From positions 62,001-126,000 of the forward strand of contig NZ_PPFE01000001.1 in NCBI RefSeq assembly GCF_002917925.1: a stretch of DNA of 64,000 nucleotides. The letters run 5' to 3'. Made by a program: the position numbers and the translations under genes. The notes under the pieces are model-generated. The model was given only the letters and a program-made list of their open reading frames with translations. It did not search any database and was not told the origin of the DNA. The stretch's first letter is position 1; the number at the start of each line of letters is the position of its first letter. The DNA comes from Roseovarius confluentis (GTDB taxonomy: Bacteria; Pseudomonadota; Alphaproteobacteria; Rhodobacterales; Rhodobacteraceae). This document shows positions 34,443-44,719 of the stretch, piece after piece.

Positions 34443-35423
34443 ATGAAAGCCGCGATCCACGATACATTCGGCGACCCCGCCAAGGTCCTCTACACGACCG
34501 ACACCGACACGCCCGAACCGGGCGAGGGGCAGGTGCGTATCCGGACCCTCCTGTCGCCCATCCACAACCACGACCTCTGGACGGTGCGCGGCACCTACGG
34601 CTACAAGCCCGAACTGCCCGGTGCGATCGGCGGCTCCGAGGCGGCGGGCATCGTCGACGCCGTGGGCGAAGGCGTCGATGACAGCCTCAAGGGCCAGCGC
34701 GTCGCCGTCGCGGGCGTGCATGGCACATGGGCCGAGTATTTCCTCGCGCCCGCGAACGGCCTCATGCCCTTGCCCGAGCAGATCTCCGACGAGCAGGGCG
34801 CGCAGCTTATCGCCATGCCATTCTCGGCCATTTCCCTGCTCGACAGCCTCAAGGCCGAGCAGGGCGACTGGGTCATCCAGACTGCCGCCAACGGGGCTGT
34901 GGGCCGCATCATGGCCGTTCTAGCAAAGGAACGCGGCATCAACCTCGTCAACCTCGTGCGCCGGGACGAAGCCGCGCAAGGCCTGCGCGACTCAGGAACC
35001 ACGAATGTCATTTCCACCTCTGACGACGACTGGACCGATCAAGTCAGTGAAACCATCGGCGACGGCAAGGGCGTCTCGGCCATCGATTCCGTTGGCGGTG
35101 AGGTCGCGGCACATCTTGTCGACCTGCTGTCGAGCGACGGCGAAATGATCGTCTTCGGCACAGCAACCGGCGCACCAATGCCGCTTGCCTCTGGTCCGCT
35201 CATCATGAAACAGATCACGGTCAAGGGCTTCTGGGGCGCCCGTGTCGGGCCCGAGATGGACCCCGACCGCCGCGAAAGCCTGATGACCGAACTGGTGACA
35301 CTCGCGGTGCAGGGCAAGCTGCCGCTGGCAGCGGACGGCACGTATTCCCTCGATCAGGTCACCGACGCCGTGACCGCTTCTCTGACCCCCGGTCGTGATG
35401 GCAAGGTCATGCTGAAACCCTGA
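34443..35423 (+). CDS. MDR-family zinc-independent oxidoreductase (quinone or enoyl reductase type)
   Basis: The 326-residue protein has a GroES-like start (GEGQVRIRTLLSPIHNHDL), VGEGVDDSLKGQRVAV, and an NADPH Rossmann site ANGAVGRIMAVLAKERG. Zinc ligands of alcohol dehydrogenases are missing, so quinone or 2-enoyl reductase activity is likelier. AGGAAAGG precedes the ATG. It is divergent from arsR, which may regulate it as well; a link with arsenic is not established. Confidence 0.85.
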   Translation: MKAAIHDTFGDPAKVLYTTDTDTPEPGEGQVRIRTLLSPIHNHDLWTVRGTYGYKPELPGAIGGSEAAGIVDAVGEGVDDSLKGQRVAVAGVHGTWAEYFLAPANGLMPLPEQISDEQGAQLIAMPFSAISLLDSLKAEQGDWVIQTAANGAVGRIMAVLAKERGINLVNLVRRDEAAQGLRDSGTTNVISTSDDDWTDQVSETIGDGKGVSAIDSVGGEVAAHLVDLLSSDGEMIVFGTATGAPMPLASGPLIMKQITVKGFWGARVGPEMDPDRRESLMTELVTLAVQGKLPLAADGTYSLDQVTDAVTASLTPGRDGKVMLKP

Positions 35424-35450
35424 CGCCGCCACGCGCTCGTTGTCTTGCAA

Positions 35451-35487
35451 GCAAAACGCCCCGGAATTTTTCAATAATTCCGGGGCG
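35451..35487 (-). terminator. Strong terminator of tyrS
   Basis: A perfect 12-bp stem (arms 35457-35468 and 35476-35487) with a 7-base loop is followed on the minus strand by TTTT. It lies 8 bases past the tyrS stop and may also stop the convergent MDR transcript. Confidence 0.85.
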
Positions 35488-35495
35488 TCAATGCC

Positions 35496-36749
35496 TCATT
35501 TGGCGATCTTCACCAAAGCGTGCCGCTTCTTGCCCGCCGACAGCTTGATCGGTGACGACAGCGCACCCTGATCCACGATCAACCCCGCATCGGTCAGCGG
35601 CTGGTCGTCCATCCGGGCGCCGTTCTCGGCAATCAGGCGCTTGGCCTCCTTGCCCGATCCGGCCAGTCCGGATTTCACGATCAGTTGCACGATGGAAATC
35701 CCGTCGCCTACCTCGGCCGGCGACAGTTCCAGCGTCGGCAGATCGTCCCCGACACCGCCTTTCTCGAACACTTCCCGCGCCGTGGCTTGCGCCTTCGCCG
35801 CCGCATCGGCCCCGTGCAGCAGGGTCGTCACCTCGTTCGCCAGGATCACCTTGGCCTCGTTGATCTCGGCCCCTGCCAGCGCGCCCAGCCGGTTGCATTC
35901 GTCCACCGGCAACTCGGTGTAAAGCTTCAGGAACCGCCCCACATCGGCATCCATCGTGTTCCGCCAGAACTGCCAGAACTCGTAAGGCGACCGCATATCC
36001 GCATTCAGCCACACCGCGCCATCCGCCGACTTGCCCATCTTGCGCCCGTCGGCGGTCTCCAGCAGGGGCGAGGTCAGGCCATAGATCTCGTGGTCCAGCA
36101 CCCGCCGCGTCAGGTCGATCCCGTTGACGATATTGCCCCACTGGTCCGACCCGCCCATCTGCAACAGGCAGCCATAGCGCCGGTTCAGCTCCAGAAAGTC
36201 ATAGGCCTGAAGGATCATGTAGTTGAACTCGAGAAAGCTCAGCGACTGCTCCCGGTCCAGCCGCGACTTGACGCTCTCGAAAGACAGCATCCGGTTGACC
36301 GAGAAATGCCGCCCGATATCGCGCAGGAACTCCAGGTAATTCAGCCCGTCCAGCCATTCGGCATTGTTCAGCATCAGCGCATCCGTGGGCCCGTCGCCAT
36401 AGGCCAGGTATCGCGCAAAGACCTGCTGCATCCCGTTGATATTGCTCTCGATCTGCTCGGGCCCCAGCAAGGGCCGCTCGTCCGACCGAAAGCTCGGGTC
36501 ACCCACCTTCGTGGTCCCGCCACCCATCAGCGTGATCGGCTTGTGCCCCGTTTTCTGCAACCAGCGCAGCATCATGATGTTCAGCAGGTGCCCCACATGC
36601 AGCGACTGCGCTGTGGCGTCATAACCGATATAGGTCGGCACCACGCCCGCGCTCAGGGCGTCGTCCAGCCCCTGGTAATCGGTGCAGTCGGCCAGAAAGC
36701 CGCGCTCGATCATCGTGGCCATGAAATCCGATTTGGCGTGGTAGGTCAT
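35496..36749 (-). CDS. tyrS: Tyrosyl-tRNA synthetase
   Basis: The 417-residue class I enzyme has the HIGH-type motif SLHVGHLLN, the tyrosine-binding [11 protein letters not shown], the KMSKS-type [10 protein letters not shown] and a C-terminal S4 RNA-binding domain ([18 protein letters not shown]). Start at 36749, the only ATG beginning the family's [18 protein letters not shown] block. It is divergent from anmK with a 63-base gap. Confidence 0.97.
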   Translation of the reverse strand: MTYHAKSDFMATMIERGFLADCTDYQGLDDALSAGVVPTYIGYDATAQSLHVGHLLNIMMLRWLQKTGHKPITLMGGGTTKVGDPSFRSDERPLLGPEQIESNINGMQQVFARYLAYGDGPTDALMLNNAEWLDGLNYLEFLRDIGRHFSVNRMLSFESVKSRLDREQSLSFLEFNYMILQAYDFLELNRRYGCLLQMGGSDQWGNIVNGIDLTRRVLDHEIYGLTSPLLETADGRKMGKSADGAVWLNADMRSPYEFWQFWRNTMDADVGRFLKLYTELPVDECNRLGALAGAEINEAKVILANEVTTLLHGADAAAKAQATAREVFEKGGVGDDLPTLELSPAEVGDGISIVQLIVKSGLAGSGKEAKRLIAENGARMDDQPLTDAGLIVDQGALSSPIKLSAGKKRHALVKIAK

Positions 36750-36812
36750 ATCGCTTGTCCCAGCTGGTTTTGCGCGGCATGTATAGGGATGGTTCAGGCG
36801 AAGGAAAAGGCC

Positions 36813-37931
36813 ATGTTGAAGGCCGGTTTGAAGAGCGGCCCGGTCTGGGCGCTCGGGGCGATGTCGGGCACCTCTCTCGACGGGGTCGATGCCGCCATGG
36901 TCCAGACCGATGGCGAGGCGATCTTTGCCTTCGGCGACAGCGGCTATCGCGAGTATTCTTCCACGGAAGAAGCCGTTCTGCGCGACGCCCTTGGCAAATG
37001 GCCCGACGAGGTGGGGCAGGAGGTCCTGCCGCTCGTCCAACAGGCCCATGTCGACGTGCTGTCGCGCTTTGAAGGCGCGCAGATCGTCGGCTTCCACGGC
37101 CAGACCTTGGCGCATGATCCACAGGGGCGCGGAACGCACCAGCTGGGTGATGGTGCGGCGCTGGCCATGCATCTCGACCTCCCGGTGATCTGGGATTTCC
37201 GCTCGGCCGATGTGCGCCTTGGTGGCGAGGGCGCGCCGCTCGCCCCGTTCTTCCACTTCGCCTGCGCCAAGTGGATGGGGGCCGAACGCCCGCTCGCGTT
37301 CCTAAATCTGGGGGGCGTGGGCAACATCACCTGGATCGACCCCAGCCGCGACCGCCCCGATCAGGACGGCGCGCTGTTGGCCTTTGACACCGGCCCTGCA
37401 AATGCCCCCGTCAACGACCTGATGATGCAGCGCAGGGGCGAGCCCTGCGACCGTGACGGCGCATTGGCTCTGCAAGGCACCGTGGCGCAAGGCGCGCTCG
37501 AGCTTTTCCTCGACGAGCCGTATTTTCGCAAGATCCCCCCGAAAAGCCTCGACCGCGACGCGTTTTCCGACCTCTACACCCTCGTGCACGAACTCGGTGA
37601 CGCCGACGCCGCGGCCACCCTCACGGCGATGAGCGCCGCGGCGGTTCTGCAGGCGATGGAGCATTGCCCATCCCCGCCCGAACGCCTGCTGGTCTGCGGC
37701 GGCGGGCGCAAGAACCCCGTCATGATGTCCATGCTGCGCGCCGCACTCGACGCCGTGGTGGACCCGGTCGAGGCGGTGGGCCTTGATGGTGATATGCTGG
37801 AAGCACAGGCCTTCGGCCATCTTGCCGTGCGCGTGCTACGCGGCCTGCCAACATCCTGCCCCGCGACAACCGGCGTCGCGGCGGCAGTGGCAGGCGGCAC
37901 TGTCAGTTGGCCGGACGGGAGCACGCGATGA
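36813..37931 (+). CDS. anmK: Anhydro-N-acetylmuramic acid kinase
   Basis: AnmK recycles cell-wall anhydroMurNAc to MurNAc-6-phosphate. The 372-residue protein has the ATP site [49 protein letters not shown] and VCGGGRKN. Start chosen at 36813 with AGGAAAAGG upstream; an ATG at 36789 is possible. It overlaps the next gene by four bases, so the racemase-like protein is made with it. Confidence 0.95.
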   Translation: MLKAGLKSGPVWALGAMSGTSLDGVDAAMVQTDGEAIFAFGDSGYREYSSTEEAVLRDALGKWPDEVGQEVLPLVQQAHVDVLSRFEGAQIVGFHGQTLAHDPQGRGTHQLGDGAALAMHLDLPVIWDFRSADVRLGGEGAPLAPFFHFACAKWMGAERPLAFLNLGGVGNITWIDPSRDRPDQDGALLAFDTGPANAPVNDLMMQRRGEPCDRDGALALQGTVAQGALELFLDEPYFRKIPPKSLDRDAFSDLYTLVHELGDADAAATLTAMSAAAVLQAMEHCPSPPERLLVCGGGRKNPVMMSMLRAALDAVVDPVEAVGLDGDMLEAQAFGHLAVRVLRGLPTSCPATTGVAAAVAGGTVSWPDGSTR

Positions 37932-38677
37932 AATACGACCTGGACAACGGTATGGGAACGCGCATCGGTCTCGTGGTCCTGAGCACCGACGAGACGCTGG
38001 AAACCGAGGCGCGCAGCATCCTCGCGGGCCGCGACGTGGCCGTGCATCACACCCGCATCTTCTCGGACAACGAGGTCACGGCCGAAAACCTCGTTTCCAT
38101 GCAGGAACGCATGGCCGCCTCCGCCTCGCTTCTGCCGGACGGGCTCGATGCCGTGGGCTATGGCTGTACCTCCGCCTCGGCGCTGATGGGCCCCGAGCTG
38201 GTCGAGGGGCAGGTGCAACTGGCCCATCCCGGCGTCCCCGTCACCAACCCGATCAGCGCGGTCGTCGCCGGTCTCCGCGCGCTCGGGGCGTCGCGCATCG
38301 CGATGGTCACGCCATACTCGGCGCAGGTCATCGCCCCCATGCGCAGCTTTCTGGAATCACGCGGCATCGAGGTCGTGCACAACCTCAGCTTCGGCGAAAC
38401 CGACGACCGTCGCGTCGCGCGCATCACCGAAGGCTCCACCCACGCCGCCGTCACCGAGGCCGCCAAGGCCAAGGGCGTGCAGGCCATCTTCACCTCCTGC
38501 ACCAACCTACGTACCTTCGGCGTGATCGACCCCCTCGAATCCGAGTTGGGCCTGCCGGTCATCAGCTCCAACCAGGCGCTGCTGTGGCACATTCTGGGCC
38601 GCGCCGGGATAGATGCGCGCGGATGGGGCCCGGGGCGGCTCTTCGAGACCGAAGGCGTACGCACCGCGGTCGCCTGA
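37928..38677 (+). CDS. Asp/Glu racemase, maleate isomerase or arylmalonate decarboxylase-like protein
   Basis: The 249-residue protein belongs to the Asp/Glu racemase superfamily. It has both catalytic cysteine regions: [12 protein letters not shown] and [10 protein letters not shown], plus [15 protein letters not shown] and MVTPYSAQV. These blocks fit the maleate isomerase/AMDase branch better than glutamate racemase. Coupling to anmK (ATGA) hints at amino-acid or cell-wall metabolism, but the substrate is unknown. Confidence 0.82.
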   Translation: MKYDLDNGMGTRIGLVVLSTDETLETEARSILAGRDVAVHHTRIFSDNEVTAENLVSMQERMAASASLLPDGLDAVGYGCTSASALMGPELVEGQVQLAHPGVPVTNPISAVVAGLRALGASRIAMVTPYSAQVIAPMRSFLESRGIEVVHNLSFGETDDRRVARITEGSTHAAVTEAAKAKGVQAIFTSCTNLRTFGVIDPLESELGLPVISSNQALLWHILGRAGIDARGWGPGRLFETEGVRTAVA

Positions 38678-38696
38678 CCGCGCCTCGGTGCTCCGG

Positions 38697-38749
38697 TCCC
38701 GGGCCTGTCCCGGGATGGCGTCCGCCGCGTAGGGTGGGTGAAAACCCAC
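38697..38749. repeat. Two palindromic repeats side by side
   Basis: A CCCGGG-type hairpin (38697-38715, TCCCGGG-cctgt-CCCGGGA) is followed by one copy of TAGGGTGGGTGAAAACCCAC at 38730-38749. The same pairing of the two families occurs at 25409-25462 and 48389-48447. The gap 38678-39000 holds nothing else except the ribosome site of the next gene. Confidence 0.82.
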
Positions 38750-39000
38750 CGTACCTCACCGGCTGCCGTCCTTTCATCGACCCTCAATGCGCCCCTGCCA
38801 TTCGCAGCGCCGCTGGGACGGGCAGGGCGCTGAAAAACCAGTCGCTTGCCAGAGGGAACCCGCGCATCGCGCCAACAACCAAGAGACAGGCCGCGAATAA
38901 CCGCGCTATGCTTGCGCTGCGGGAGCGGCAAGACATGCGTCGCATCCCGGCAAAAACAAGAAACGGCCACCCAAAAGGCCGGTCCAACAAGGAGAAGAGA

Positions 39001-40599
39001 ATGGATTTCCTCGACAAATTGACGCGCGACCTGCGCACGCGACGGATCTCGCGCCGCCGCTTCATGCAACAGGGGCTGGCCGCCGGCGCGACTGTCTCGG
39101 CCCTGTCCCTGACCGCCGACATGGTTCACGCCCAGACCCCACGGAAAGGCGGTCATTTTCGCGTCGCCCGTGGCCACGGCGCGACCACCGACAAGCTCGA
39201 TCCCGGCGTCATCGAGAACGGCTACACGATTGGCCTCTCCTTGGGTGGCTACCAGGGCTACCTGACCGAAATCGCGCCCGACGGCAGCCTCGCGCCCTCG
39301 CTCGCCGAAAGCTGGGAATCCTCGCCCGACGCCAAGACCTGGACGTTCAAGCTGCGCGACGGTCTGGAATTCCACAATGGCCGCACGGTCAAGGCCAGCG
39401 ACGTCATCGCCTCGATCAACCACCACCGGGGCGAGGGCAACACCTCTGCCGCCGGGCCGCTCGTCGCACCGGTGACCGAGATCACCGCCGATGGCGACCT
39501 CGTCGTGGTGGTCGAGCTGGAGAGCGGCAACGCCGACTTCCCTTTCATCATGACCGACTACCACCTGCCGGTGATGCCCGCCAACGATGACGGCACGATG
39601 AACTGGCAGGATTACATCGGCTGCGGCTCCTACGTCCTCGACAATTACGATGCCGGCGTCAGCTCGCAGCTTTCCCGCCACGCCAACCACTGGAACGACG
39701 ACGTGGCCTTCTTCGACACGGTCGAGGTGTTGTCGATCATCGACCAGAACGCCCGCACCTCGGCGCTGGTCTCGGGCGACGTCCATGTCATCGACCGGGT
39801 CGATCTCAAGACCGCCGCCCTGCTGGGCCGCCGCGACGGGGTCAATCTCAAGACCACCACCGGCACGCTGCACTATTCGCTGCCGATGCTCTGCGATGTC
39901 GATCCCTATACCGACAACAACATCCGGCTCGCCGTGAAATACGCCATCGACCGGCAGGAACTGGTGGACAAGATCCTCTTCGGCTACGGCGAGGTCGGCA
40001 ACGACCATCCCATCGGCTCGGGCCAGCGCTTCTACAACGACGAGTTGGAACAGCGCACCTATGACCCCGACCGTGCCAAGTTCCACCTCAAGGAGGCGGG
40101 CCTCGACTCGCTCCAGATCGAGATCATGGCCTCCGAGGCCGCCTTCGCCGGAGCGGTCGACGCGGCCATCCTGATCCAGAACTCCGCCAAGGGCGCAAAC
40201 ATCGATCTCAACGTCAACCGCCAGCCCAATGACGGCTTCTGGGCCGACCACTGGATGAAATCCCCCTTCATCACCAGTTACTGGAGCGGGCGTCCGGTGG
40301 AGGACCAGATGTTTTCGACCACCTACCAGACCGGCGTGTCGTGGAACGAGTCACACTGGTCGAACGAGCGTTTCGACAAGCTTCTGGTCGAGGCCCGCGC
40401 GGAACTCGACGAGACCAAGCGCCGCGACATGTATTTCGAAATGCAGAAGATCCTAAACGAAGAGGGCGGCTCGGCCATCCCGATGTTCGCATCCTATGTC
40501 TTCGGGGTGGGCGACGACGTCGGCACGCCCGAGACGATTGCTACCAACTGGGATCTCGACGGCGAACGCTACATGGAGCGTTGGTGGCTCACCGCGTGA
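39001..40599 (+). CDS. Orphan oligopeptide-type ABC substrate-binding protein
   Basis: The 532-residue protein is a family 5 (DppA/OppA-like) binding protein: a Tat-like signal (RRISRRRFMQQG, then a hydrophobic stretch ending VHAQ), SLAESWESSPDAKTWTFKLRDGLEFHNG and a long C-terminal lobe. It should bind peptides or another large solute in the periplasm. No permease or ATPase follows: the next gene is on the other strand. AAGGAGAAG precedes the ATG. Confidence 0.88.
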   Translation: MDFLDKLTRDLRTRRISRRRFMQQGLAAGATVSALSLTADMVHAQTPRKGGHFRVARGHGATTDKLDPGVIENGYTIGLSLGGYQGYLTEIAPDGSLAPSLAESWESSPDAKTWTFKLRDGLEFHNGRTVKASDVIASINHHRGEGNTSAAGPLVAPVTEITADGDLVVVVELESGNADFPFIMTDYHLPVMPANDDGTMNWQDYIGCGSYVLDNYDAGVSSQLSRHANHWNDDVAFFDTVEVLSIIDQNARTSALVSGDVHVIDRVDLKTAALLGRRDGVNLKTTTGTLHYSLPMLCDVDPYTDNNIRLAVKYAIDRQELVDKILFGYGEVGNDHPIGSGQRFYNDELEQRTYDPDRAKFHLKEAGLDSLQIEIMASEAAFAGAVDAAILIQNSAKGANIDLNVNRQPNDGFWADHWMKSPFITSYWSGRPVEDQMFSTTYQTGVSWNESHWSNERFDKLLVEARAELDETKRRDMYFEMQKILNEEGGSAIPMFASYVFGVGDDVGTPETIATNWDLDGERYMERWWLTA

Positions 40600-40624
40600 C
40601 CTGAAACGAAAGAGCGGTCCGGTC

Positions 40625-40656
40625 AAAAAACCGCGCCACGGTTTCCCGTGGCGCGG
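40625..40656 (-). terminator. Terminator of the Nramp-like gene
   Basis: A perfect 11-bp stem (arms 40631-40641 and 40646-40656) with a TTTC-type loop is followed on the minus strand by T6. It lies 28 bases after the stop of the Nramp-like gene and between two convergent genes. Confidence 0.85.
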
Positions 40657-40683
40657 CCTGCGCTTGCAAGGTCCTGTTTGGTG

Positions 40684-42075
40684 CTACGCCGTGGCCATCA
40701 TGAACAGGACGTAAACCGAGACAAGGGCAAGCCCCACCGTACCGGTCCACGCCAGCCCCATCATGAAGCGGCCGGGCATATGCTCGCGCTCCTCGGGCGT
40801 CTGAAAGCCGTCGGTGACCGCCTTGATCGTCAGCCAGTAGATGACCGGTGAGAAGACCAGTGCGAGGATCGAGGCGACCTGCACCACCAGGATCGGCTTC
40901 GGCATGCCGAACATCACGGCAGCGCCGCCGACGACCCACAACACCTGAAAACCGCGGTTGATCAGCTTGCGTGTCGTAGGCTTGTCCCAGCTTGTCTTGA
41001 GCCGGACACAGCATTCCTCGAACACCCGGGCCTGACCGTCGAAGTAGGTGAATACGGTCGAAAAGAGCGCCGCGATACCGCCGGCGATGATGATCGGGAA
41101 GACCCACGCGCCGAACGTGTCGGTGTAGATGCGTGCGATCGTTACGCCCATTTCACGCCCCGAGGGAACAAGGCCGATCGGGTTCAGCACGACGGCACCG
41201 ACGATCAGGAACACCATGCCGGTCAGCGCCGCGACGATGTAGGACACATTCATGTCACGGCGATAGAGGATCATCGAGTTCTTCATGTAGTCGGGATGCA
41301 CGTCGACCTTGTGGCCTTTCTCCCGCATTTCCCGCACGTAGACCATGCCGCTTTTCTTGTCGACGGCCCAGTTGGACTGCATCGCCGAGACCTCGGTCGT
41401 GGTCGGGAAGTACCCGAACATCGACCCGAAAAGGATCATGGCACCGGCAGGCGGCAGGCTCGGCAGCAGCCGCGACAGGTATTCACCCGCAGGCGGCGCC
41501 TGAAGCGCGAAGGCGACAAAGGACGACAGCGCGAAGACGATGATCGCGACCTTGACGATGCCTTCGAACACCTCGTACTTGCCCAGCCACAGGATGGCGA
41601 CGCTGATCAGCAGGACGGACATCGACCACATCTCGAGGGGCATGAACGGGAAGGCGGCCCAGAGTAGCGCGCCACACCCCAGCGCCCGCCCAGCGATGCC
41701 AAACGTGTTGGCCAGCGACTGGAAGCCAAGATACCAGAACGGCCACTGGCCGACCCGGGCATAGGCGTTCATGATGCTTTCGCCCTTCACCATCGTGTAG
41801 CGGTGGGCGAATTCGAAACAGCAGTATTTCAGGATATAGGCCACCGGGATGATCCACAGCAGGGCATAGCCGAACTGCGCGCCGGCCGTGGGCCCGTGCA
41901 TGATGTGGCTGGCGCCGATACCGGTCATCGCGGCGGCGATGCCGGGGCCTGCGTTCTTCCAGGTGTCTTTCAGCGTCGTTCCCGGCGCATCCAAATAGAT
42001 TGTCTCGCTCTCCGATGCGTCGGACGCGCCCTTGTCGGCGTCCTTTCCACCCAAGGGTATCGAAATGTCACTCAA
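40684..42075 (-). CDS. Nramp-superfamily transporter with altered metal-site motifs
   Basis: The 463-residue membrane protein has about eleven helices and aligns with Nramp transporters: GPGIAAAMTGIGASHIMHGPTAGAQFGY at helix 1 and GSMFGYFPTTTEVSAMQ at helix 6. The usual helix 1 DPGN is replaced by GIGASH and the helix 6 MPHN by FPTTTE, so the canonical Mn/Fe ligands are absent. It may carry Mg or another solute. Start taken as TTG at 42075 (GGAGG upstream); no ATG fits. Confidence 0.8.
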   Translation of the reverse strand: MSDISIPLGGKDADKGASDASESETIYLDAPGTTLKDTWKNAGPGIAAAMTGIGASHIMHGPTAGAQFGYALLWIIPVAYILKYCCFEFAHRYTMVKGESIMNAYARVGQWPFWYLGFQSLANTFGIAGRALGCGALLWAAFPFMPLEMWSMSVLLISVAILWLGKYEVFEGIVKVAIIVFALSSFVAFALQAPPAGEYLSRLLPSLPPAGAMILFGSMFGYFPTTTEVSAMQSNWAVDKKSGMVYVREMREKGHKVDVHPDYMKNSMILYRRDMNVSYIVAALTGMVFLIVGAVVLNPIGLVPSGREMGVTIARIYTDTFGAWVFPIIIAGGIAALFSTVFTYFDGQARVFEECCVRLKTSWDKPTTRKLINRGFQVLWVVGGAAVMFGMPKPILVVQVASILALVFSPVIYWLTIKAVTDGFQTPEEREHMPGRFMMGLAWTGTVGLALVSVYVLFMMATA

Positions 42076-42687
42076 CTCTTGTCCTCCCAGACATAAAACA
42101 TGCCCTCGGCAGGAACGGTGCCCGATGGGCCTCGGGCCATCGGATGTCCGCGACATGCGTCGGGCAAACTCTTGTTTTCCAAGGCAGTATGAAACGCTGT
42201 GCACTTCCTGGTTCGCGTCATCTTTTGCCCGCCGTGGTAGGCTGGCATCCCACACACCAAATATCAACCAAAATATACCATTGGTTGCGTAGAATGTTCG
42301 ACCGCCGAAGACAACTGTTCTGAAACGCTTGCGGTTTGAACACAGAAATGCAGGAGTGTTCCACCGGAAACCAACATGATATCAGTGGCTTGGGATCGGT
42401 ATCAAATACTTCGCAAAGATGTGGGCGAAGCACCGCTCGTTTCGCTTCCGGAGTGTGCTCAGGCCTTGATATCGTGTCACAAGGGGCCCGGCCTTGCGCG
42501 CCGAGCACCGGTGCAGGGGACCTTTAGGCGCCGGAATCAGGTCCTGTACCGACGTGTTTCCAATACCCCGCGGGCCCCGACACGGGACCACCCGCGCGGC
42601 CTCAGCATTTTTCACGGTCCTCGGCCCGATCTTTTGGCCCGGTCATGCGTTGAGTCCGAAACACCACAGGCTAGGGGACAGGACGCC
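42076..42687. other. 612-base gap between divergent genes
   Basis: I see no supportable gene here. On the Nramp side, a 7-bp hairpin (arms 42122-42128 and 42137-42143) lies in what would be its leader, and an AT-rich stretch (about 42250-42300) could hold its promoter. The half next to the YihY gene is GC-rich, and its short frames lack ribosome sites. Confidence 0.5.
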
Positions 42688-43581
42688 ATGCAGAACGACG
42701 CAAGCGAACACATCGCAGAACACCCGGCCCGCATCCCGCGCCGCGGCTGGTGGGACATCGCACTTCGGATCAAGTCCAGCATCGTCGCAGACCACATGTC
42801 GGTGGTCTCCGCCGGCGTCGCCTTCTTCGGGCTTCTGGCGATCTTCCCTGCCGCGGTCGCCCTGATCTCCATCGCGGGTGTCCTGCTGGACCCCGGTGAT
42901 GTCGCCACGCAGCTCAAGGAGATCGTCGCCATCCTGCCCCAGAACGCGGCCGAGATCATCCGCGACCAGGTGCTTCAGGTCACCGGCGGCGACGAAGGCG
43001 CCACGGGACTGGCGGCCATCATCGGTCTTTTACTGGCGCTTTACGGCGCGACCAAGGGGATGATGACGCTGATGGAAGGTATGAACATCGCCTATAACGA
43101 GGAGGAGTCCCGCGGTTTCGTCGCCCTTTACGCCACCGGCATCGCGCTGACGCTGTTCATCATAGCTGGCCTGTTGGTGTCCCTGGGCGCGATGATCGTC
43201 CTGCCGAACATGATCGGCTTTCTCGTCCTGCCGGAGGGGCTGGAAACCGCGATCCTGTGGCTGCAATGGCCGATCCTGGCGTTCTTCGCCATCCTCGGCC
43301 TTGCGGTGCTCTATCGGTTCGGCCCGTCCCGTCCGCCCGCCCGCTGGCGCTGGATCAGCCCCGGCGCGGTGGCCGCTACGGCCCTGTGGCTGGTCGGTAC
43401 GGTCGCCTTTTCCGTCTACACACAGAATTTCGGCAGCTACAACGAGACCTACGGCACCTTGGGCGGTGTCATCATCCTGCTGACATGGCTGTGGCTCTCG
43501 GCCTTCATCGTGCTGCTCGGCGCCAAGCTGAACGCCGAGATCGAGACTCAGGCCGACAGCGATACGACCACCCCTAGCTGA
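42688..43581 (+). CDS. YihY/BrkB-family membrane protein
   Basis: The 297-residue protein has six predicted helices and the YihY blocks ISAGVAFFGLLAIFPA-like (VVSAGVAFFGLLAIFPAAVAL), LLALYGATKGMMTLMEGMNIAYNEEESRGF and YNETYGTLGGVIILLTWLW. The family was once called ribonuclease BN, which is wrong; its function is unknown, perhaps transport. GGACAGG lies before the ATG. Confidence 0.92.
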   Translation: MQNDASEHIAEHPARIPRRGWWDIALRIKSSIVADHMSVVSAGVAFFGLLAIFPAAVALISIAGVLLDPGDVATQLKEIVAILPQNAAEIIRDQVLQVTGGDEGATGLAAIIGLLLALYGATKGMMTLMEGMNIAYNEEESRGFVALYATGIALTLFIIAGLLVSLGAMIVLPNMIGFLVLPEGLETAILWLQWPILAFFAILGLAVLYRFGPSRPPARWRWISPGAVAATALWLVGTVAFSVYTQNFGSYNETYGTLGGVIILLTWLWLSAFIVLLGAKLNAEIETQADSDTTTPS

Positions 43582-43606
43582 GCCGCGTCTCCGCCTCTGA
43601 ACGCAG

Positions 43607-43634
43607 GAAAGCCCCGGCCGAAACCGGGGCTTTC
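43607..43634. terminator. Bidirectional terminator between convergent genes
   Basis: GAAAGCCCCGG and CCGGGGCTTTC form a perfect 11-bp stem around CCGAAA, 26 bases after the yihY-family stop and 21 before the stop of the methyltransferase gene. T-runs are part of the stem ends. Confidence 0.75.
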
Positions 43635-43654
43635 CCATTTCACTGTCCTGTTCC

Positions 43655-44716
43655 TCAGGCCCGGCGACGCCGCCGTCCACCGCGTCCGCCACGTCCGGCC
43701 TCTTCCTCGCCGGCTTTCGGCGGGGCCTTGTTGAACTTGATCCACTCGCCGCCATGCGGGTCGTTGTTGGTCAGGAAGTTGGCCGCGCGAATGGCTTCCA
43801 TTTCCTTGCCGGCACGCGGCTTGGTGCTGCCCAGTTCAAAAAGCTTGCAGAAGGTCTCGTCGTCCATGTCCTCGGGGATGATGATCCCCGCGGCCTCGGC
43901 CTCGGCCCGCTTGGCGGCCTTGTCGGCTTCCTTCACGGGCAGGGCGATCGGGTTCATGATCGCGCTGGTCATGCCCGCACCCATCGCCATCGGCAGGAAC
44001 GCGTTGTTGATGCCATGCCGGTTGGGCAGCCCGAAGCTGATGTTCGATGCGCCGCAGGTGGTGTTCACGCCCAGTTCTTCCCGCAGGCGCCGCACCAGCG
44101 TGAAGACCTGCAAACCGGCCGTGCCCATCGCGCCGATCGGCATGACCAGCGGATCGACCACGATGTCATGCGCCGGAATGCCGAAATCGGCGGCCCGTTC
44201 CACGATCTTCTTGGCGACGGCAAAGCGCACGTCGGGGTCTTCGGAAATCCCGGTGTCGTCATTCGAGATCGCCACCACCGGAACGTTGTATTTCTTGACC
44301 AGCGGCAGAACCAGTTCCAGCCGCTCTTCCTCGCCGGTGACCGAGTTCAGCAGCGGACGGCCCTCGCAGGTCTCAAGCCCCGCTTCCAGCGCGCCGGGCA
44401 CCGAACTGTCGATGCACAGCGGAACATCGACCAGCCCCTGCACCAGTTCCACGACCTTGCGCATCAGCGGCGGTTCGGTCTGGTTGGGATCGGGGTTCGA
44501 GTTGTAGACAACACCCGCGTTGATATCCAGAACCGTCGCGCCGGCCGCGACTTGCGCGATGGCATCGGCCTCCACGGTGGAGAAATCGCCCGCTTCCAGC
44601 TCGGCGGCCAGCTTCTTGCGGCCGGTCGGGTTAATCCGCTCACCGATCACGCAGAACGGCTGGTCGAACCCGATGATGGCGGTCTTGGTTTTGCTTTCGA
44701 CGATGGTACGCGTCAT
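43655..44716 (-). CDS. Pterin-binding methyltransferase, probable methyl-folate module of split methionine synthase
   Basis: The 353-residue protein has the TIM-barrel pterin-binding pattern of MetH/AcsE: VIGERINPTGRKKL, GATVLDINAGV, LCIDSSVPGALEAGL, NSVTGEEERLELVLPL and GASNISFGLPNRHGIN. It should bind methyltetrahydrofolate and pass the methyl group to a corrinoid protein such as that at 23277-23981. The tail ends RGGRGGRRRRRA, a basic, low-complexity extension. It follows the MetF-like gene after three bases. Confidence 0.87.
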   Translation of the reverse strand: MTRTIVESKTKTAIIGFDQPFCVIGERINPTGRKKLAAELEAGDFSTVEADAIAQVAAGATVLDINAGVVYNSNPDPNQTEPPLMRKVVELVQGLVDVPLCIDSSVPGALEAGLETCEGRPLLNSVTGEEERLELVLPLVKKYNVPVVAISNDDTGISEDPDVRFAVAKKIVERAADFGIPAHDIVVDPLVMPIGAMGTAGLQVFTLVRRLREELGVNTTCGASNISFGLPNRHGINNAFLPMAMGAGMTSAIMNPIALPVKEADKAAKRAEAEAAGIIIPEDMDDETFCKLFELGSTKPRAGKEMEAIRAANFLTNNDPHGGEWIKFNKAPPKAGEEEAGRGGRGGRRRRRA

Positions 44717-44719
44717 GAC

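Noticed and set aside
40625-40656. Possibility that the orphan peptide-binding protein is followed by permease genes.
   Set aside because: The next gene is on the opposite strand and a strong terminator lies between.
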